Notes: generated by a model from the letters alone, not told the origin. Positions 45,437-54,673 are shown, counted from the stretch's first letter. The stretch is DNA of 64,000 bases from Aeolococcus sp035552595 (GCA_035552595.1 DASZKZ010000021.1:19451-83450), one strand, 5' to 3'. Program-made: numbers and translations.

Positions 45437-46354
45437 ATGCGCATCGTCTTCTGCGGCACCGCCGAGTTCGCCGTCCCCTCCCTGCGCGCGCTGGCCAATG
45501 CCCACGAGGTCCTCGCCGTGGTCACCCAGCCGGACCGTCCCGGCTCACGGGGCCGCCCCGCCCCGCGACCGGCCGCCGCGGCGGCGGACCTGCTCGGGCT
45601 GACGGTGCTCCGTCCCGAGCGCATCCGCGCGCCGCAGAGCGTGGCGGCCATCCTCGCGCTCCATCCCGAGGCGCTGGTTGTGGCCGCCTATGGCCAGATC
45701 ATCCCGGCCGCGCTGCTCGATGCACCCGCTCACGGTGGGGTCAACGTCCACGGCTCGCTGCTGCCGCGCTGGCGGGGAGCGGCGCCTGTGGCGGCCGCCA
45801 TCCTCGCCGGTGACGATCACACCGGGGTGTCGATCATGCGCATGGATGCCGGGCTCGACACCGGGCCCGTGTACGCGGCGCACGTGGTCGAGATCGCACC
45901 CACCGACACCGCCCCGCTGCTGTCCGAGCGGCTCGCCGAGCACGGGGCACGCCTGCTGCTCGAGGTCCTCGAGGCCATCGCCGCCGGCACCGCCACGGCC
46001 GCGCCGCAGGACGAGACCGGGGCGACATACGCCCCGCGCCTCACGCGCCAGGACGGGGCCATCGAATGGGCGGGCGTCACCGCGGTCGAGATGGACCAGC
46101 GGGTGCGCGCCCTGCAGCCGTGGCCCGGGGTCACCGCGCTGCTCGCCGGGCAGCGCGTTCGAGTGATCGCCGGCCAGGCGCGCGCGGCGGATGGGGCCGG
46201 CGCCGTCCCCGGTGCGGTGGTGCCGGCGCCCGGGGAGGGCATCGATGTGACAACCGCCGCCGGCGTGTACCGAATCGCCATCGTTCAGCCTCCCGGCGGC
46301 CGGCCCATGGCCGCCGCCGCCTACCTGCGCGGCCGGCGCACCGGGTCGCGCTGA
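45437..46354 (+). CDS. fmt: Methionyl-tRNA formyltransferase
   Basis: 305 aa. N-terminal formyltransferase domain: FCGTAEFAVPSLRAL, TQPDRPGSRGR, AAYGQIIPAALLD, the catalytic NVHGSLLPRWRGAAPVAAAIL and GVSIMRMDAGLDTGP. The C-terminal OB-like domain is present. It formylates initiator Met-tRNA. Its pairing with def closes the large plus-strand housekeeping block; 125 nt separate it from the next gene. Confidence 0.95.
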   Translation: MRIVFCGTAEFAVPSLRALANAHEVLAVVTQPDRPGSRGRPAPRPAAAAADLLGLTVLRPERIRAPQSVAAILALHPEALVVAAYGQIIPAALLDAPAHGGVNVHGSLLPRWRGAAPVAAAILAGDDHTGVSIMRMDAGLDTGPVYAAHVVEIAPTDTAPLLSERLAEHGARLLLEVLEAIAAGTATAAPQDETGATYAPRLTRQDGAIEWAGVTAVEMDQRVRALQPWPGVTALLAGQRVRVIAGQARAADGAGAVPGAVVPAPGEGIDVTTAAGVYRIAIVQPPGGRPMAAAAYLRGRRTGSR

Positions 46355-46466
46355 GCCGCGGTCCGGGTGACGCCCGCCGGCACCGTGTGCCATGCTCCCC
46401 GGGCGCACAGGCACCGGGGTAGAGCACCACCGGCGGCCGCGGCGGCGCGCGGCCACATCGTGGGAG

Positions 46467-46472
46467 TACGGT
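46467..46472 (+). promoter_or_regulatory. -10-like element of the alcohol dehydrogenase gene (TACGGT)
   Basis: TACGGT is followed by 7 nt and then the ATG at 46480, the leaderless-type arrangement seen repeatedly in this window. Confidence 0.45.
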
Positions 46473-46479
46473 CTGGCGC

Positions 46480-47547
46480 ATGATCGGCGCCATCCGCACC
46501 TCCGGGTACGCGGCCACCGACCCGGCCTCGCCGCTCGGGCCATTCCAGTTCGATCGACGCGAGCCCCGGCCTCACGACGTGCTCATCGACATCCTCTACT
46601 GCGGCGTCTGCCACAGCGACATCCATCAGGCGCGCGACGAGTGGGGCGGGTCGAGCTATCCCATGGTCCCCGGCCACGAGATCGTCGGCACCGTGGCGCG
46701 AACCGGCGGGGAGGTGCGCAGGTGGAAGCCCGGCGACACCGTCGGGGTCGGGGTCTTCGTCGATTCGTGCCGCGAGTGCGAAGCCTGCCGCGCCGGTGAG
46801 GAGCAGTACTGCGAGCGCGGCATGACGCCCACATACAACGGCTACGAACGCGACGGCAGCGCACCAACCTACGGCGGCTACTCAGAGCGCATCGTCGTCG
46901 ACGAGAACTACGTGCTCCGGGTCCCGCAGGGGATGGCGCTCGACGGCACCGCGCCGCTGCTGTGCGCGGGCATCACCACCTACTCTCCGATCCGTCACTT
47001 CGGTGTCCAGGGCGGGGAGAGGGCGGCGGTCGTCGGACTGGGCGGCCTCGGCCACATGGCCGTGAAATTCCTCAAGGCCCTGGGTGCGCAGGTCACCGTG
47101 CTCAGCCACTCGGCGGGCAAGCAGGGCGACGCGGCTCGTCTCGGAGCCGATGATTTCGTGGTCACCGCCACCCCGGACGCCTTCACCTCCAACGCGCGGC
47201 GCTTCGACTTCATCCTCGACACGGTGTCGGCCGCTCACGATTACAACGACTATCTCAAGCTGCTCCGTCGCGATGGCACCATGGTGCTGGTGGGGCTGCC
47301 CGATCCCTCCCCGCTGGATGCCGGCTCACTCGCCGGCGCCCGGCGGCGCCTGGCCGGGTCCAACGTCGGCGGCATCCGCGAGACGCAGGAGATGCTCGAC
47401 TTCTGCGCCACCCACGGGATCACGGCCGACGTCGAGATGATCCCCATGGAGCAGGTCAACGAGGCATTCGAGCGGACGCTGCGCAGCGATGTCCGCTACC
47501 GCTTTGTCATCGACATCGCCTCGTGGCGAGCCAAGGGCGCTCAGTAG
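46480..47547 (+). CDS. Zinc-dependent alcohol dehydrogenase (cinnamyl-alcohol dehydrogenase family)
   Basis: 355 aa. Catalytic zinc ligands in YCGVCHSDIHQARDEWG and GHEIVG, structural zinc cysteines in CRECEACRAGEEQYCERG, and the NAD(P)-binding loop GLGGLGHMAVKFLKALGA. The motif set matches the YahK/AdhC/CAD branch, NADPH-dependent aldehyde reductases with broad substrates. It has its own promoter-like element and is not linked to the neighbours by function. Confidence 0.9.
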   Translation: MIGAIRTSGYAATDPASPLGPFQFDRREPRPHDVLIDILYCGVCHSDIHQARDEWGGSSYPMVPGHEIVGTVARTGGEVRRWKPGDTVGVGVFVDSCRECEACRAGEEQYCERGMTPTYNGYERDGSAPTYGGYSERIVVDENYVLRVPQGMALDGTAPLLCAGITTYSPIRHFGVQGGERAAVVGLGGLGHMAVKFLKALGAQVTVLSHSAGKQGDAARLGADDFVVTATPDAFTSNARRFDFILDTVSAAHDYNDYLKLLRRDGTMVLVGLPDPSPLDAGSLAGARRRLAGSNVGGIRETQEMLDFCATHGITADVEMIPMEQVNEAFERTLRSDVRYRFVIDIASWRAKGAQ

Positions 47548-47565
47548 TCGTCGAGGATCCGGTCC

Positions 47566-48084
47566 TCACCACCCCACCGCGCCGTCGACAAGCTCGCGGA
47601 TGAGGTCGGCGTGGCCGTTGTGGCGGGCGTACTCCTCGATCATGTGGGTGTAGATCCAGCGCAGCGAGCACGGCTGCCCACGACGAAGTCCGGTGTCGTC
47701 GAGGTCGTGGGCCGCGGCGGCCATCCTGCTCGCCGCGCACTCCGCCTGCCATGCCGCCAGGTCGGCAGTCCAGTCGGCACCGTCCAGGGGCACCATCTCG
47801 CTGTCGTCGACGGCGGGGTCGTACCAGATCGGGGGCGCCTCCGACTCCCTGAGCAGCACGCGACGGAACCAGTTGCGCTCGACCTCGCCCATGTGCCGGA
47901 TGAGGCCGTGCAGCGACAGCTTCGAGGACGGGACAGGCCTGGTCTTCCGCCCCTGGTCATCGAGGCCTTCGCACTTGAGCAGCAGGGTGACGCGGTGAAA
48001 TTCGAGCCAGCCTTCGAGCATGGCCCGCTCCGGGAGAATGAACGGTGGCTCGACCCGACGCGGATCAGACAGGTCTTGCACCAC
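47566..48084 (-). CDS. DinB-like / DUF664 family protein
   Basis: About 172 aa from GTG 48084. The sequence RVEPPFILPERAMLEGWLEFHRVTLLLKCEGL is typical of actinobacterial DinB-like DUF664 proteins. The likely metal-binding His residues are in SLHGLIRHMGEVE and the C-terminal IEEYARHNGHADLIRE. Such four-helix proteins often act as thiol- or metal-dependent enzymes of unknown substrate. GGAGGG lies 8 nt before the GTG. The open frame runs on to 48306, but that part is antisense to smpB. Confidence 0.75.
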   Translation of the reverse strand: MVQDLSDPRRVEPPFILPERAMLEGWLEFHRVTLLLKCEGLDDQGRKTRPVPSSKLSLHGLIRHMGEVERNWFRRVLLRESEAPPIWYDPAVDDSEMVPLDGADWTADLAAWQAECAASRMAAAAHDLDDTGLRRGQPCSLRWIYTHMIEEYARHNGHADLIRELVDGAVGW

Positions 48085-48151
48085 GTGCTCGGCCCTCCGA
48101 GATGCCCATGACAAGGACGAAGGGGCAGGGTACTGCTGTACATAGCACCTC

Positions 48152-48640
48152 ATGGCCACGACCACCAAGCCCAGGACCAGGGCAACCGACCCCACGCTGG
48201 CGCGCAATCGCCAGGCCTCGCACGAGTACTCCATCCTGGAGACCTTCGAGGCGGGGATCGAGCTCGCCGGCACGGAGGTGAAGGCACTGCGCGACGGCCG
48301 CACCAACCTGCGCGAGGGCTACGTTCGAGTCGAGAACGGCGAGGCCTGGCTGCTCGGCGTCAACATCGCCGAGTACACCCAGGGACACCGCCGCAACCAC
48401 GAGCCGCAGCGCCGCCGCCGCCTGCTCCTCCACAAGCGCGAGATCGAGTATCTCGGCACCAAGGCCGCCCAGCAGGGCCTCACCCTGATCCCCTTGCGGA
48501 TCTACCTCAAGGGCAACCGCATCAAGCTCGAGTTCGCGCTGGGCCGGGGCAAGAAGCTGTGGGACAAGCGCCAGGCCATCGCCGAGCGCGACGCCCGCCG
48601 CGACGCCGAGCGCATCACGGCACGGGCGCAGCGACTCTGA
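48152..48640 (+). CDS. smpB: SsrA-binding protein SmpB
   Basis: 162 aa. ARNRQASHEYSILETFEAGIELAGTEVKALRDGRTNLREGYV is the SmpB core, followed by EYTQGHRRNHEPQRRRRLLLHKREI and the basic tail GKKLWDKRQAIAERDARRD. SmpB delivers tmRNA to stalled ribosomes. I looked for tmRNA next to it and saw none. Its 3' end overlaps the convergent glycosyltransferase by 26 nt. Confidence 0.95.
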   Translation: MATTTKPRTRATDPTLARNRQASHEYSILETFEAGIELAGTEVKALRDGRTNLREGYVRVENGEAWLLGVNIAEYTQGHRRNHEPQRRRRLLLHKREIEYLGTKAAQQGLTLIPLRIYLKGNRIKLEFALGRGKKLWDKRQAIAERDARRDAERITARAQRL

Positions 48641-49934
48641 CGGGCGCGCGCCCCACCAGGACAGGACGATCACGGAGCGCGCGGACCAGGCTGACGAGGA
48701 GGCCGGTCGCCAGCACCGCGGGGAGCGAGCAGGCCTGGAGGAAGACCCACCAGAGCGGGCTGCCGGAGATGGCACCGACCCCCTGGACGCTCAGAGCGGC
48801 GATGGCCGCGCCGCCCACCACCCCGACGCCGATGAGAGAGCCGGCGCTCCACCCCGCCAGGCCGCGACCCAGACGTCCGCGTTCGTGGGCCAGCCCCGCC
48901 GCGGCCGCGATGGCGATGAGCAGGTGGACGTACACCGGGTACCAGGCGATGGCTCCGATGAGCAGCATGGCCACCACCCCGCAGGCGAATTCCGCGCCCC
49001 GCTCCGCCCGGGTGCGTGGGCGGCGGCTCACCGCGAGCAGCAGCAATCCCACGGTGGCCAGTGAGAGCACGGTGGCCAGGGCGTGCAGCACCGCGGACGG
49101 GCTGTCCACGGTCAGGACCGAGTGTCCCCCGAGCCGGTTGATCACGCCGTTCCAGGTCTGGTTGTAGATCCAGCCGTTGTCGCGGTTGAGCACCGGGATC
49201 ACCGAGGTCAGGTACTGGCGGGTCACCGGCCAGCCCAGCGCCCCCACCCCGACCGCCACGGTGCCCGCGCCGGCGACCACGCCGGCCAGGGCCGCGCGCC
49301 ACCAGCCCCGGCGGATCAGCACCAGGAGCAGGACCACCGGGGCGAGCTTGATGCCCGCGGCCACGCCGAGGATGATCCCGCAGCGGGTGCGGTGGCCGGA
49401 GAGGTAGTCGGACAGCGCCATCGCCAGCAGCAGGAAGATGACGGTGTTCATCTGTCCGTGCCAGAGGTTGTAGGTCGCCGGAGGAAACGTGAGCGCCACC
49501 AGGACGCCGGTGCGCGCGCGTGGCCAGGTCGCGGGGAGCAGCGTCCGGGCCGTGATCACGACACCGCCGACCAGGGCACCGAGCGAGATCCACAACCAGG
49601 TCAGCTCCTGCCAGCGTGTGGAGAGCACGGCCAGGGGGCGGAGGATCACGGCGGCGAACGGCGGGTAGTCGAAGCCCGACATCACGATGGTGGTGCCGTT
49701 GAAGAATGCGTACGGGGAGGTTCCGGCGGCGACGGCGTGAGCGGCCTGTGCGTACACTGAGAAGTCCTCGAACGGGCCGCTGAACGAGCCCATGAGCGGC
49801 GCCACCACGAAGCCGGCCAGGGCCCCGATGAGGGCGGCGACGGTGCCCGCGGTGAGCAGCACGTTCAGCATCGACTGCCGCTCGCGGGTGGAACCGTCTC
49901 GCGGTGCCAGCCACCGCCGGGTCATGACCGACAC
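48615..49934 (-). CDS. Polyprenol-linked mannosyltransferase-like membrane protein (GT87/DUF2029)
   Basis: 439 aa, about eleven hydrophobic helices. The first periplasmic loop has GPFEDFSVYAQAAHAVAAG, with the acidic residue typical of GT-C enzymes, followed by FDYPPFAAVILRPL and TYNLWHGQMNTVIFLLLA, motifs of the GT87 alpha-mannosyltransferase family. In mycobacteria such enzymes use polyprenol-phosphate-mannose to build cell-envelope glycans. The donor and acceptor here are unknown. It stands alone on the minus strand. The start is GTG 49934, with ATG 49925 as an alternative. Confidence 0.75.
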   Translation of the reverse strand: MSVMTRRWLAPRDGSTRERQSMLNVLLTAGTVAALIGALAGFVVAPLMGSFSGPFEDFSVYAQAAHAVAAGTSPYAFFNGTTIVMSGFDYPPFAAVILRPLAVLSTRWQELTWLWISLGALVGGVVITARTLLPATWPRARTGVLVALTFPPATYNLWHGQMNTVIFLLLAMALSDYLSGHRTRCGIILGVAAGIKLAPVVLLLVLIRRGWWRAALAGVVAGAGTVAVGVGALGWPVTRQYLTSVIPVLNRDNGWIYNQTWNGVINRLGGHSVLTVDSPSAVLHALATVLSLATVGLLLLAVSRRPRTRAERGAEFACGVVAMLLIGAIAWYPVYVHLLIAIAAAAGLAHERGRLGRGLAGWSAGSLIGVGVVGGAAIAALSVQGVGAISGSPLWWVFLQACSLPAVLATGLLVSLVRALRDRPVLVGRAPVRVAAPVP

Positions 49935-50048
49935 GCCCGTCAGTTTCGGCTCTCGAGCACCACACGGCGGCCGCTGTGCGTGACCGTTACCCAGGTGCGA
50001 CGTGTCCGCCGGCGCGCCTGGAGCCCTGTGCCCCCGGCGGCGAGGGCC

Positions 50049-51305
50049 TCAGGAGGCGGCGCGCCTGCTGCTCTCGATCGGTTCCGCGACGACGTCCGGT
50101 GTGCCCCCTCCACAGTCGTGCGCCGCGATCACCGGCCGGTTGGCGCGGGTGTCCGGCACGGCCTCCGCGGCGAGGGCGTCGATGGCGCTGCGCAGCTCAC
50201 GCATCCCCGTGCCTTTGGCCGCGGAGATCTGGATGGGGGCGATGCCGGCGATGGCGCCGAGCCGCTGCGCCATCTCGGCCGCCTCGGCGGGGCTGAGGCG
50301 GTCGACCTTGTTGACCGCGAGCACCGCCGCCTGCTCGCACCCCATCTCATCCAGGGTGGCCAGCACCGTCTCCAGCTGCGCCTCGGCGTCGGGATGCGAG
50401 GCGTCGACCACGATGGTCAGCAGGTGCGCCTCGCGAACCTCCTCGAGGGTGGCGGCGAAGGCCTCGACCAGCTCGTGGGGCAGTGACTGGATGAAGCCGA
50501 CGGTGTCGGTGACGATGATGCGTCGTCCGCTGGCCAGACCGAGCAGTCGCGAGGTGGGATCGAGTGTGGCGAAGAGCAGGTTGTCGGCGAGGACGGTGGA
50601 GTTGGTGAGACGGTTGAGCAGGGTCGACTTGCCCGCGTTGGTGTAGCCCACCACCGCGCACGAGGCCAGCGGAACCGCCGACCGTGCCGTCCGCCGGGTG
50701 GTGCGCTGGCGCTCGATCTCCTTGAGCCGCTGGCGCAATCTCCGCAGCTTCTGGTTGATGAGGCGGCGGTCGACCTCGATCTGCTTCTCACCCATGCCGC
50801 CACGCATGCCACCGGTGCCGACCCGTCCGCGCTGTCGCTCCAGGTGGGCCCAACCCCCCGCCAGCCGGGGCAGCTGGTGCTCCAGCTGGGCCATCTCCAC
50901 CTGCACACGACCCTCGGCGGTGCGGGCGCGCCGGGCGAAGATCGAGAGGATCACCTCGGTGCGATCGAGCACCGGCACCCCCCAGCTCTCCTCGAGGTTG
51001 TGCTGCTGGCGGGGTGACAGCTGATCGTTGATGAGCGCGGCGGGGCTGCCGAGCTCCTCGATGCGGGCCCCCAGCGCGTCGACCGTCCCGGAGCCGAAGA
51101 AGGTCCCCGGATGGATGTCGCGGAGGGGAACCGCCGCGCGCTCGACCACCTGGGTTCCCAGGGTGCGAGCCAGCTCCTCGAGCTCGTCGAGCTCGAGCTC
51201 GGTCTGCTCGCGCCGGCCACGGCCGCGGAAGGCCCCCGCCAGGAGAACCTTGTCGAGCGTCGCCGCCACCTCGGGATGCGCGCCGGTGCGTGTCTGCCGT
51301 GCCAT
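50049..51305 (-). CDS. hflX: GTPase HflX
   Basis: 418 aa. The N-terminal HflX domain (FGSGTVDALGARIEELGSPAALINDQLSPRQQHNLEESWGVPVLDR and QVEMAQLEHQLPRL) and the glycine-rich GGMRGGMGEKQIEVDRR precede a GTPase domain with VVGYTNAGKSTLLNRL (G1), DTVGFIQSLPHEL (G3) and NKVD (G4). HflX splits ribosomes under stress. The ATG at 51305 has TAGGCT 9 nt upstream. Confidence 0.95.
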   Translation of the reverse strand: MARQTRTGAHPEVAATLDKVLLAGAFRGRGRREQTELELDELEELARTLGTQVVERAAVPLRDIHPGTFFGSGTVDALGARIEELGSPAALINDQLSPRQQHNLEESWGVPVLDRTEVILSIFARRARTAEGRVQVEMAQLEHQLPRLAGGWAHLERQRGRVGTGGMRGGMGEKQIEVDRRLINQKLRRLRQRLKEIERQRTTRRTARSAVPLASCAVVGYTNAGKSTLLNRLTNSTVLADNLLFATLDPTSRLLGLASGRRIIVTDTVGFIQSLPHELVEAFAATLEEVREAHLLTIVVDASHPDAEAQLETVLATLDEMGCEQAAVLAVNKVDRLSPAEAAEMAQRLGAIAGIAPIQISAAKGTGMRELRSAIDALAAEAVPDTRANRPVIAAHDCGGGTPDVVAEPIESSRRAAS

Positions 51306-51314
51306 GTACGCTCT

Positions 51315-51320
51315 AGCCTA
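51315..51320 (-). promoter_or_regulatory. -10-like element of hflX (TAGGCT)
   Basis: On the minus strand TAGGCT is followed by 9 nt and the hflX ATG. The same hexamer precedes the lysine-operon leader and the acetyltransferase gene at 62621. Confidence 0.45.
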
Positions 51321-51410
51321 TTGCATTGCCGCGACAGCGGTTTCATCCACGCCGTGCGACGCGCCACGAGGGCTCGCCCGGCGCCGGAGCGCTGTGCGAT
51401 GCTGCCGCCG

Positions 51411-52079
51411 ATGCCCGCCAGGTCCGCAGCCCCGCGATCCGTCCGCGTCTGCGTCGAGGCGACCGCCAAGCGCGCCTTCGCCAGCGCCCTGGACTGGCCG
51501 GGATGGTGCCGGTCCGGCAAGGACGAGCACGCCGCCGTCGACGCGATGCTCGACCACATGGAGCGGTACCGGGTGGTGGCGCGCGCCGCCGCGGTGCCGT
51601 TCGCGGCGGGCGAGCTCAGCGTGGTCGAGCGCCTCCCCGGGTCCGCCACCACCGACTTCGGCGCGCCGGGGACGGCGGCCGCGGCCGAGAGCGAGCCCTT
51701 GACCGGGGCAGAGGCCCGGCGCCTCATCTCCCTTGTCGCCGCCGCCTGGACGGTGTTCGACGATGTCGTCGCCGCCACCCCGGCCTCGCTGCGCAAGGGC
51801 CCTCGGGGCGGCGGCCGCGACCGCGATGCCATGGCGGAGCACGTCCTCGCCGCGGAGCACGCCTACGCCCGCAAGCTCGGGGTGCGCCTGAAGCAGCCCC
51901 GGCTCGGGGACGCCGGCGGGACCATGGCGGCGCGCGAGGCCATCCTCGAGGCGCTGCGCAGCGGGCGGTCCGGCGAGGCGCTCGTCGATCGCGGCTGGCT
52001 GCCCCGCTACGCGGCGCGGCGAATCGCCTGGCACGTCCTCGACCACGCCTGGGAGATGGAGGATCGCAGCGACCGCTGA
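51411..52079 (+). CDS. Uncharacterised protein, weakly DinB-like
   Basis: About 222 aa from ATG 51411 (MPARSAAPRSVRVCVEATAKRAFASALDW); ATG 51399 is an alternative. The C-terminal half has AMAEHVLAAEHAYARKLGVRLKQP and a terminal ARRIAWHVLDHAWEMEDRS, where the spaced His residues recall DinB-type metal sites. The N-terminal half gives no recognisable motif apart from WPGWCRSGKDE. I cannot assign a function. It is divergent from hflX and lies upstream of an epimerase gene. Confidence 0.6.
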   Translation: MPARSAAPRSVRVCVEATAKRAFASALDWPGWCRSGKDEHAAVDAMLDHMERYRVVARAAAVPFAAGELSVVERLPGSATTDFGAPGTAAAAESEPLTGAEARRLISLVAAAWTVFDDVVAATPASLRKGPRGGGRDRDAMAEHVLAAEHAYARKLGVRLKQPRLGDAGGTMAAREAILEALRSGRSGEALVDRGWLPRYAARRIAWHVLDHAWEMEDRSDR

Positions 52080-52169
52080 GTCAGCGGCGGGGGCGCGTGC
52101 TCCGTCTCACCGGGCTGCGCCTGGCACAACCGCCGAGCATGAGGCTCCCTCGCGGCCGCCACGCCCGCC

Positions 52170-52175
52170 TAGGAT
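52170..52175 (+). promoter_or_regulatory. -10-like element of the epimerase gene (TAGGAT)
   Basis: TAGGAT is followed by 7 nt and the ATG at 52183. It overlaps the other in-frame ATG at 52174, which supports the later start. Confidence 0.45.
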
Positions 52176-52182
52176 GCCCCCC

Positions 52183-53175
52183 ATGCGTGTGCTGGTGCTG
52201 GGCGGAACGCGCTTCATCGGACGGGCCATCGTCGAGGACCTCGTCTCCGCTGGCCACGATGTCACCGTGGTTCACCGCGGTGAGCACGAGGCTGACGGCC
52301 TGCCCCGGGTGGCTCACATCCACCTGCCCCGGGAGCGCTGGGCGGGGCAGGCCGCGCGGTTCGCGGCCACCGCCCCGGACGCGGTGGTGGATTGCCTGGC
52401 ACTGTCACGCGACGACGCTCGCGGCGCTCTCGCTGCGCTCCCAGGCACGGTCCACACCGTGGTGCTCTCGAGCCAGGATGTCTACCGCGCGTTCGCGTCG
52501 CTGAACGCGGCGCGCGACACGGATGCCGTCCCCATCGACGAGACGTCGGCGCTGAGCGAGGATCGATACCCGCATCGCGGACACGGAGACGAGCACGAGC
52601 ACTACTCGAAACAGGACGTCGAGGAGGAGTATCTGAGCCGGGGCGCCGTGGCCCTGCGCCTGCCCGCGACGTACGGCGAGCACGACGTCCAGCGGCGCGA
52701 GGAGTTCATCCTGCGCCGGGTGCGGGCGCGCCGCCGTCAGATTCCCATCGGAGCCGGTGGCTTCCTCTGGACGAGGGGCTGGGTGCGTGACATCGCTCGC
52801 GGGGTCCGCCTCGCCGCCGAGCACAGCGAGGTTGGTGGCGTGGCCATCAACCTCGGCGAGGAGCGCACCTCCACGATCCGGCTGTGGGCCATGTGCATCC
52901 TCGAGGCGGCGCAATCCGACGCCGAGCTGATCGAGGTGGCCGACGATGTGCTGCCGGCGGACATGGCGCTGAGCGCGGCACGGCTCACCCAGCATGTGCT
53001 GGTCTCGACAGCCCGGGCGCGTGCCCTGCTCGGCTACACCGACAGCGACGCCATGACCGCCCTCCGTTCCTCCGTGGGCTGGCACCTCCGCCACCCACCG
53101 GATGACGCGGACGCGGACTTCGCCCTCGATGACGCGGCGCTGGCGCACCCCTGCCCGCCGCGCCAGCCGGGCTGA
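52183..53175 (+). CDS. NAD-dependent epimerase/dehydratase family protein
   Basis: 330 aa from ATG 52183 (MRVLVLGGTRFIGRAIVEDL). Extended SDR fold with the GGTRFIGR nucleotide loop and VVLSSQDVYRAFASLN. The usual YxxxK pair is only loosely present (HYSKQDVEEEYL). The branch resembles chloroplast-stem-loop-type and isoflavone-reductase-like SDRs, often called nucleoside-diphosphate-sugar epimerases. The substrate is unknown. It stands alone between the DinB-like gene and the peroxiredoxin. Confidence 0.8.
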   Translation: MRVLVLGGTRFIGRAIVEDLVSAGHDVTVVHRGEHEADGLPRVAHIHLPRERWAGQAARFAATAPDAVVDCLALSRDDARGALAALPGTVHTVVLSSQDVYRAFASLNAARDTDAVPIDETSALSEDRYPHRGHGDEHEHYSKQDVEEEYLSRGAVALRLPATYGEHDVQRREEFILRRVRARRRQIPIGAGGFLWTRGWVRDIARGVRLAAEHSEVGGVAINLGEERTSTIRLWAMCILEAAQSDAELIEVADDVLPADMALSAARLTQHVLVSTARARALLGYTDSDAMTALRSSVGWHLRHPPDDADADFALDDAALAHPCPPRQPG

Positions 53176-53246
53176 CAGTCCTCCCGCGGTGGGGGCCGCT
53201 CGCCGCGGCACTTGGCGTACGCTCGGGTGATTCAAGGAGGACGGCA

Positions 53247-53726
53247 GTGACCCTACTCAACGTCGGCGACGAGGCACCCGACATCACCGCGCGGCGGCGC
53301 GACGGAAGCTCGCTGCAGCTGTCAGATCTGCGCGGCCGCCACGTGCTCGTGTACTTCTACCCCAAGGACGACACCCCGGGTTGCACCGCGGAAGCCTGCG
53401 CGCTCAACGACAGCCTGTCGGCTCTGACCGAGAGCGGCGCCGACGTCATCGGGGTCAGCACGGACAGCTGGGAGTCCCATCAGCGCTTCGCCGAGAAGTA
53501 CGGATTGGAGTTCGCGCTCGCGTCCGACGCCGACCATGCCATCCGCAAGGCATACGGTGTCGGCAAGATGATGGGAGTGCTCCCGGTCACGCAGCGCGTC
53601 TCCTTCCTGGTCGGGCCCGACGGGCGCATCGCCCACGTGTGGCCCGAGGTCAACCCGGGCAAGCACGCCGCCGAGGTGCTCGAGGAGGTGCGACGCCGCA
53701 CCGCCCCCGCAGCGCCGGCGAGCTAG
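53247..53726 (+). CDS. bcp: Thioredoxin-dependent peroxiredoxin (Bcp/PrxQ type)
   Basis: 159 aa. The peroxidatic Cys is in YPKDDTPGCTAEACALND and the second Cys, five residues later, is as in PrxQ/Bcp. It reduces peroxides using thioredoxin. AAGGAGG stands 8 nt before the GTG start, the clearest Shine-Dalgarno sequence in this part of the window, with TACGCT further upstream. The stop shares CTAG with the convergent transporter gene. Confidence 0.93.
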   Translation: MTLLNVGDEAPDITARRRDGSSLQLSDLRGRHVLVYFYPKDDTPGCTAEACALNDSLSALTESGADVIGVSTDSWESHQRFAEKYGLEFALASDADHAIRKAYGVGKMMGVLPVTQRVSFLVGPDGRIAHVWPEVNPGKHAAEVLEEVRRRTAPAAPAS

Positions 53727-54673
53727 GAGCCCGGCACCAGGGCGATTCGCTCCTCGTCGGCGACATCGACGCACTCCGGTCCGGGCAGCTCGACCGGGGA
53801 TCCGCGACGATGCCGGACAGCGTCAGCGGCGAGGATGAGCAGGGCCGCCCACACCAGCGCGAAGCCACCGAGACGAGCCGGTGGCAGCGGTTCGTGGCGC
53901 ACCAGCACCCCGATGGCGAACTGCATGAGCGGCGCCAGGTACTGGAGCAGCCCCAGTGTCGAGAGCGGCAGACGCCTGGCCGCCCCCGCGAAGAAGAGCA
54001 GCGGGATGGCCGTGACCGGGCCCGAGGCGGCGAGCAGGAGCAGGTGGCCGGGGTTGGCCGCCGGTCCGACCCAGGTAGCGCTGCCCAGCAGCGCCAGCAC
54101 GGCGAGCGCCCCCACCGCGGGTACCACCGTCGCGGCGGCCTCGATGAGCAGCCCCTCCGGCGCGCTGGCGCGGATCCGCTTCTTGATGAACCCGTAGGCC
54201 GCGAAGCTGCAGGCCAGGAAGAGTGCCAGCCAGGGAGGATGCCCGTAGTCGACGCTGAGCACGGCCACGGCCACCACCCCGAGCCCGACCGCCGCCCACT
54301 GAATCCGGCGAAGGCGCTCCCGCAGGAGCACAACGCCCAGCGCGATGGTGAGCAGAGGGTTGATGAAGTACCCGAGGCTGGTCTCGACGACGTGCTGGTT
54401 GTTGACCCCCCAGATGTACGCGCCCCAGTTGACCGCGATCACCACGCCGGCGACGCAGAGGCGGATCAGCGCGCCCCGGTCGAGGCGGCGCAGATCGCTG
54501 AGCTGGCGACGGACGGCCAGCAGGGCGGCGACCACGAGGAGGCTGAAGAGGATGCGGCAGGCCAGGATCTCCAGGGGGCTGGCGGGCTCGAGCAGGGGCC
54601 AGTAGAGGGGGAGCAGGCCCCAGATCCCGTAGGCGAGCACGCCGTACGTCAGCCCGCGCATCGCCCCTGTCAC
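53723..54673 (-). CDS. rarD: EamA/RarD-type transporter
   Basis: 316 aa with ten predicted membrane helices in two EamA repeats. GLTYGVLAYGIWGLLPLYWPLLEPASPLEILACRILFSLLVV and NWGAYIWGVNNQHVVETSLGYFINPLLTIALGVVLLRERL are close to RarD. EamA proteins export amino acids or other metabolites; RarD's own substrate is unknown. The gene follows lysZ by 52 nt on the same strand, so a role linked to lysine export is possible but speculative. The GTG 54673 start has AGGGAGGA upstream. Confidence 0.85.
   Translation of the reverse strand: MTGAMRGLTYGVLAYGIWGLLPLYWPLLEPASPLEILACRILFSLLVVAALLAVRRQLSDLRRLDRGALIRLCVAGVVIAVNWGAYIWGVNNQHVVETSLGYFINPLLTIALGVVLLRERLRRIQWAAVGLGVVAVAVLSVDYGHPPWLALFLACSFAAYGFIKKRIRASAPEGLLIEAAATVVPAVGALAVLALLGSATWVGPAANPGHLLLLAASGPVTAIPLLFFAGAARRLPLSTLGLLQYLAPLMQFAIGVLVRHEPLPPARLGGFALVWAALLILAADAVRHRRGSPVELPGPECVDVADEERIALVPGS

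Noticed and set aside
48641..48700. tmRNA (ssrA) next to smpB
   Set aside because: The sequence after smpB is the 3' end of a convergent membrane protein gene; no tmRNA ends or tag sequence were seen.
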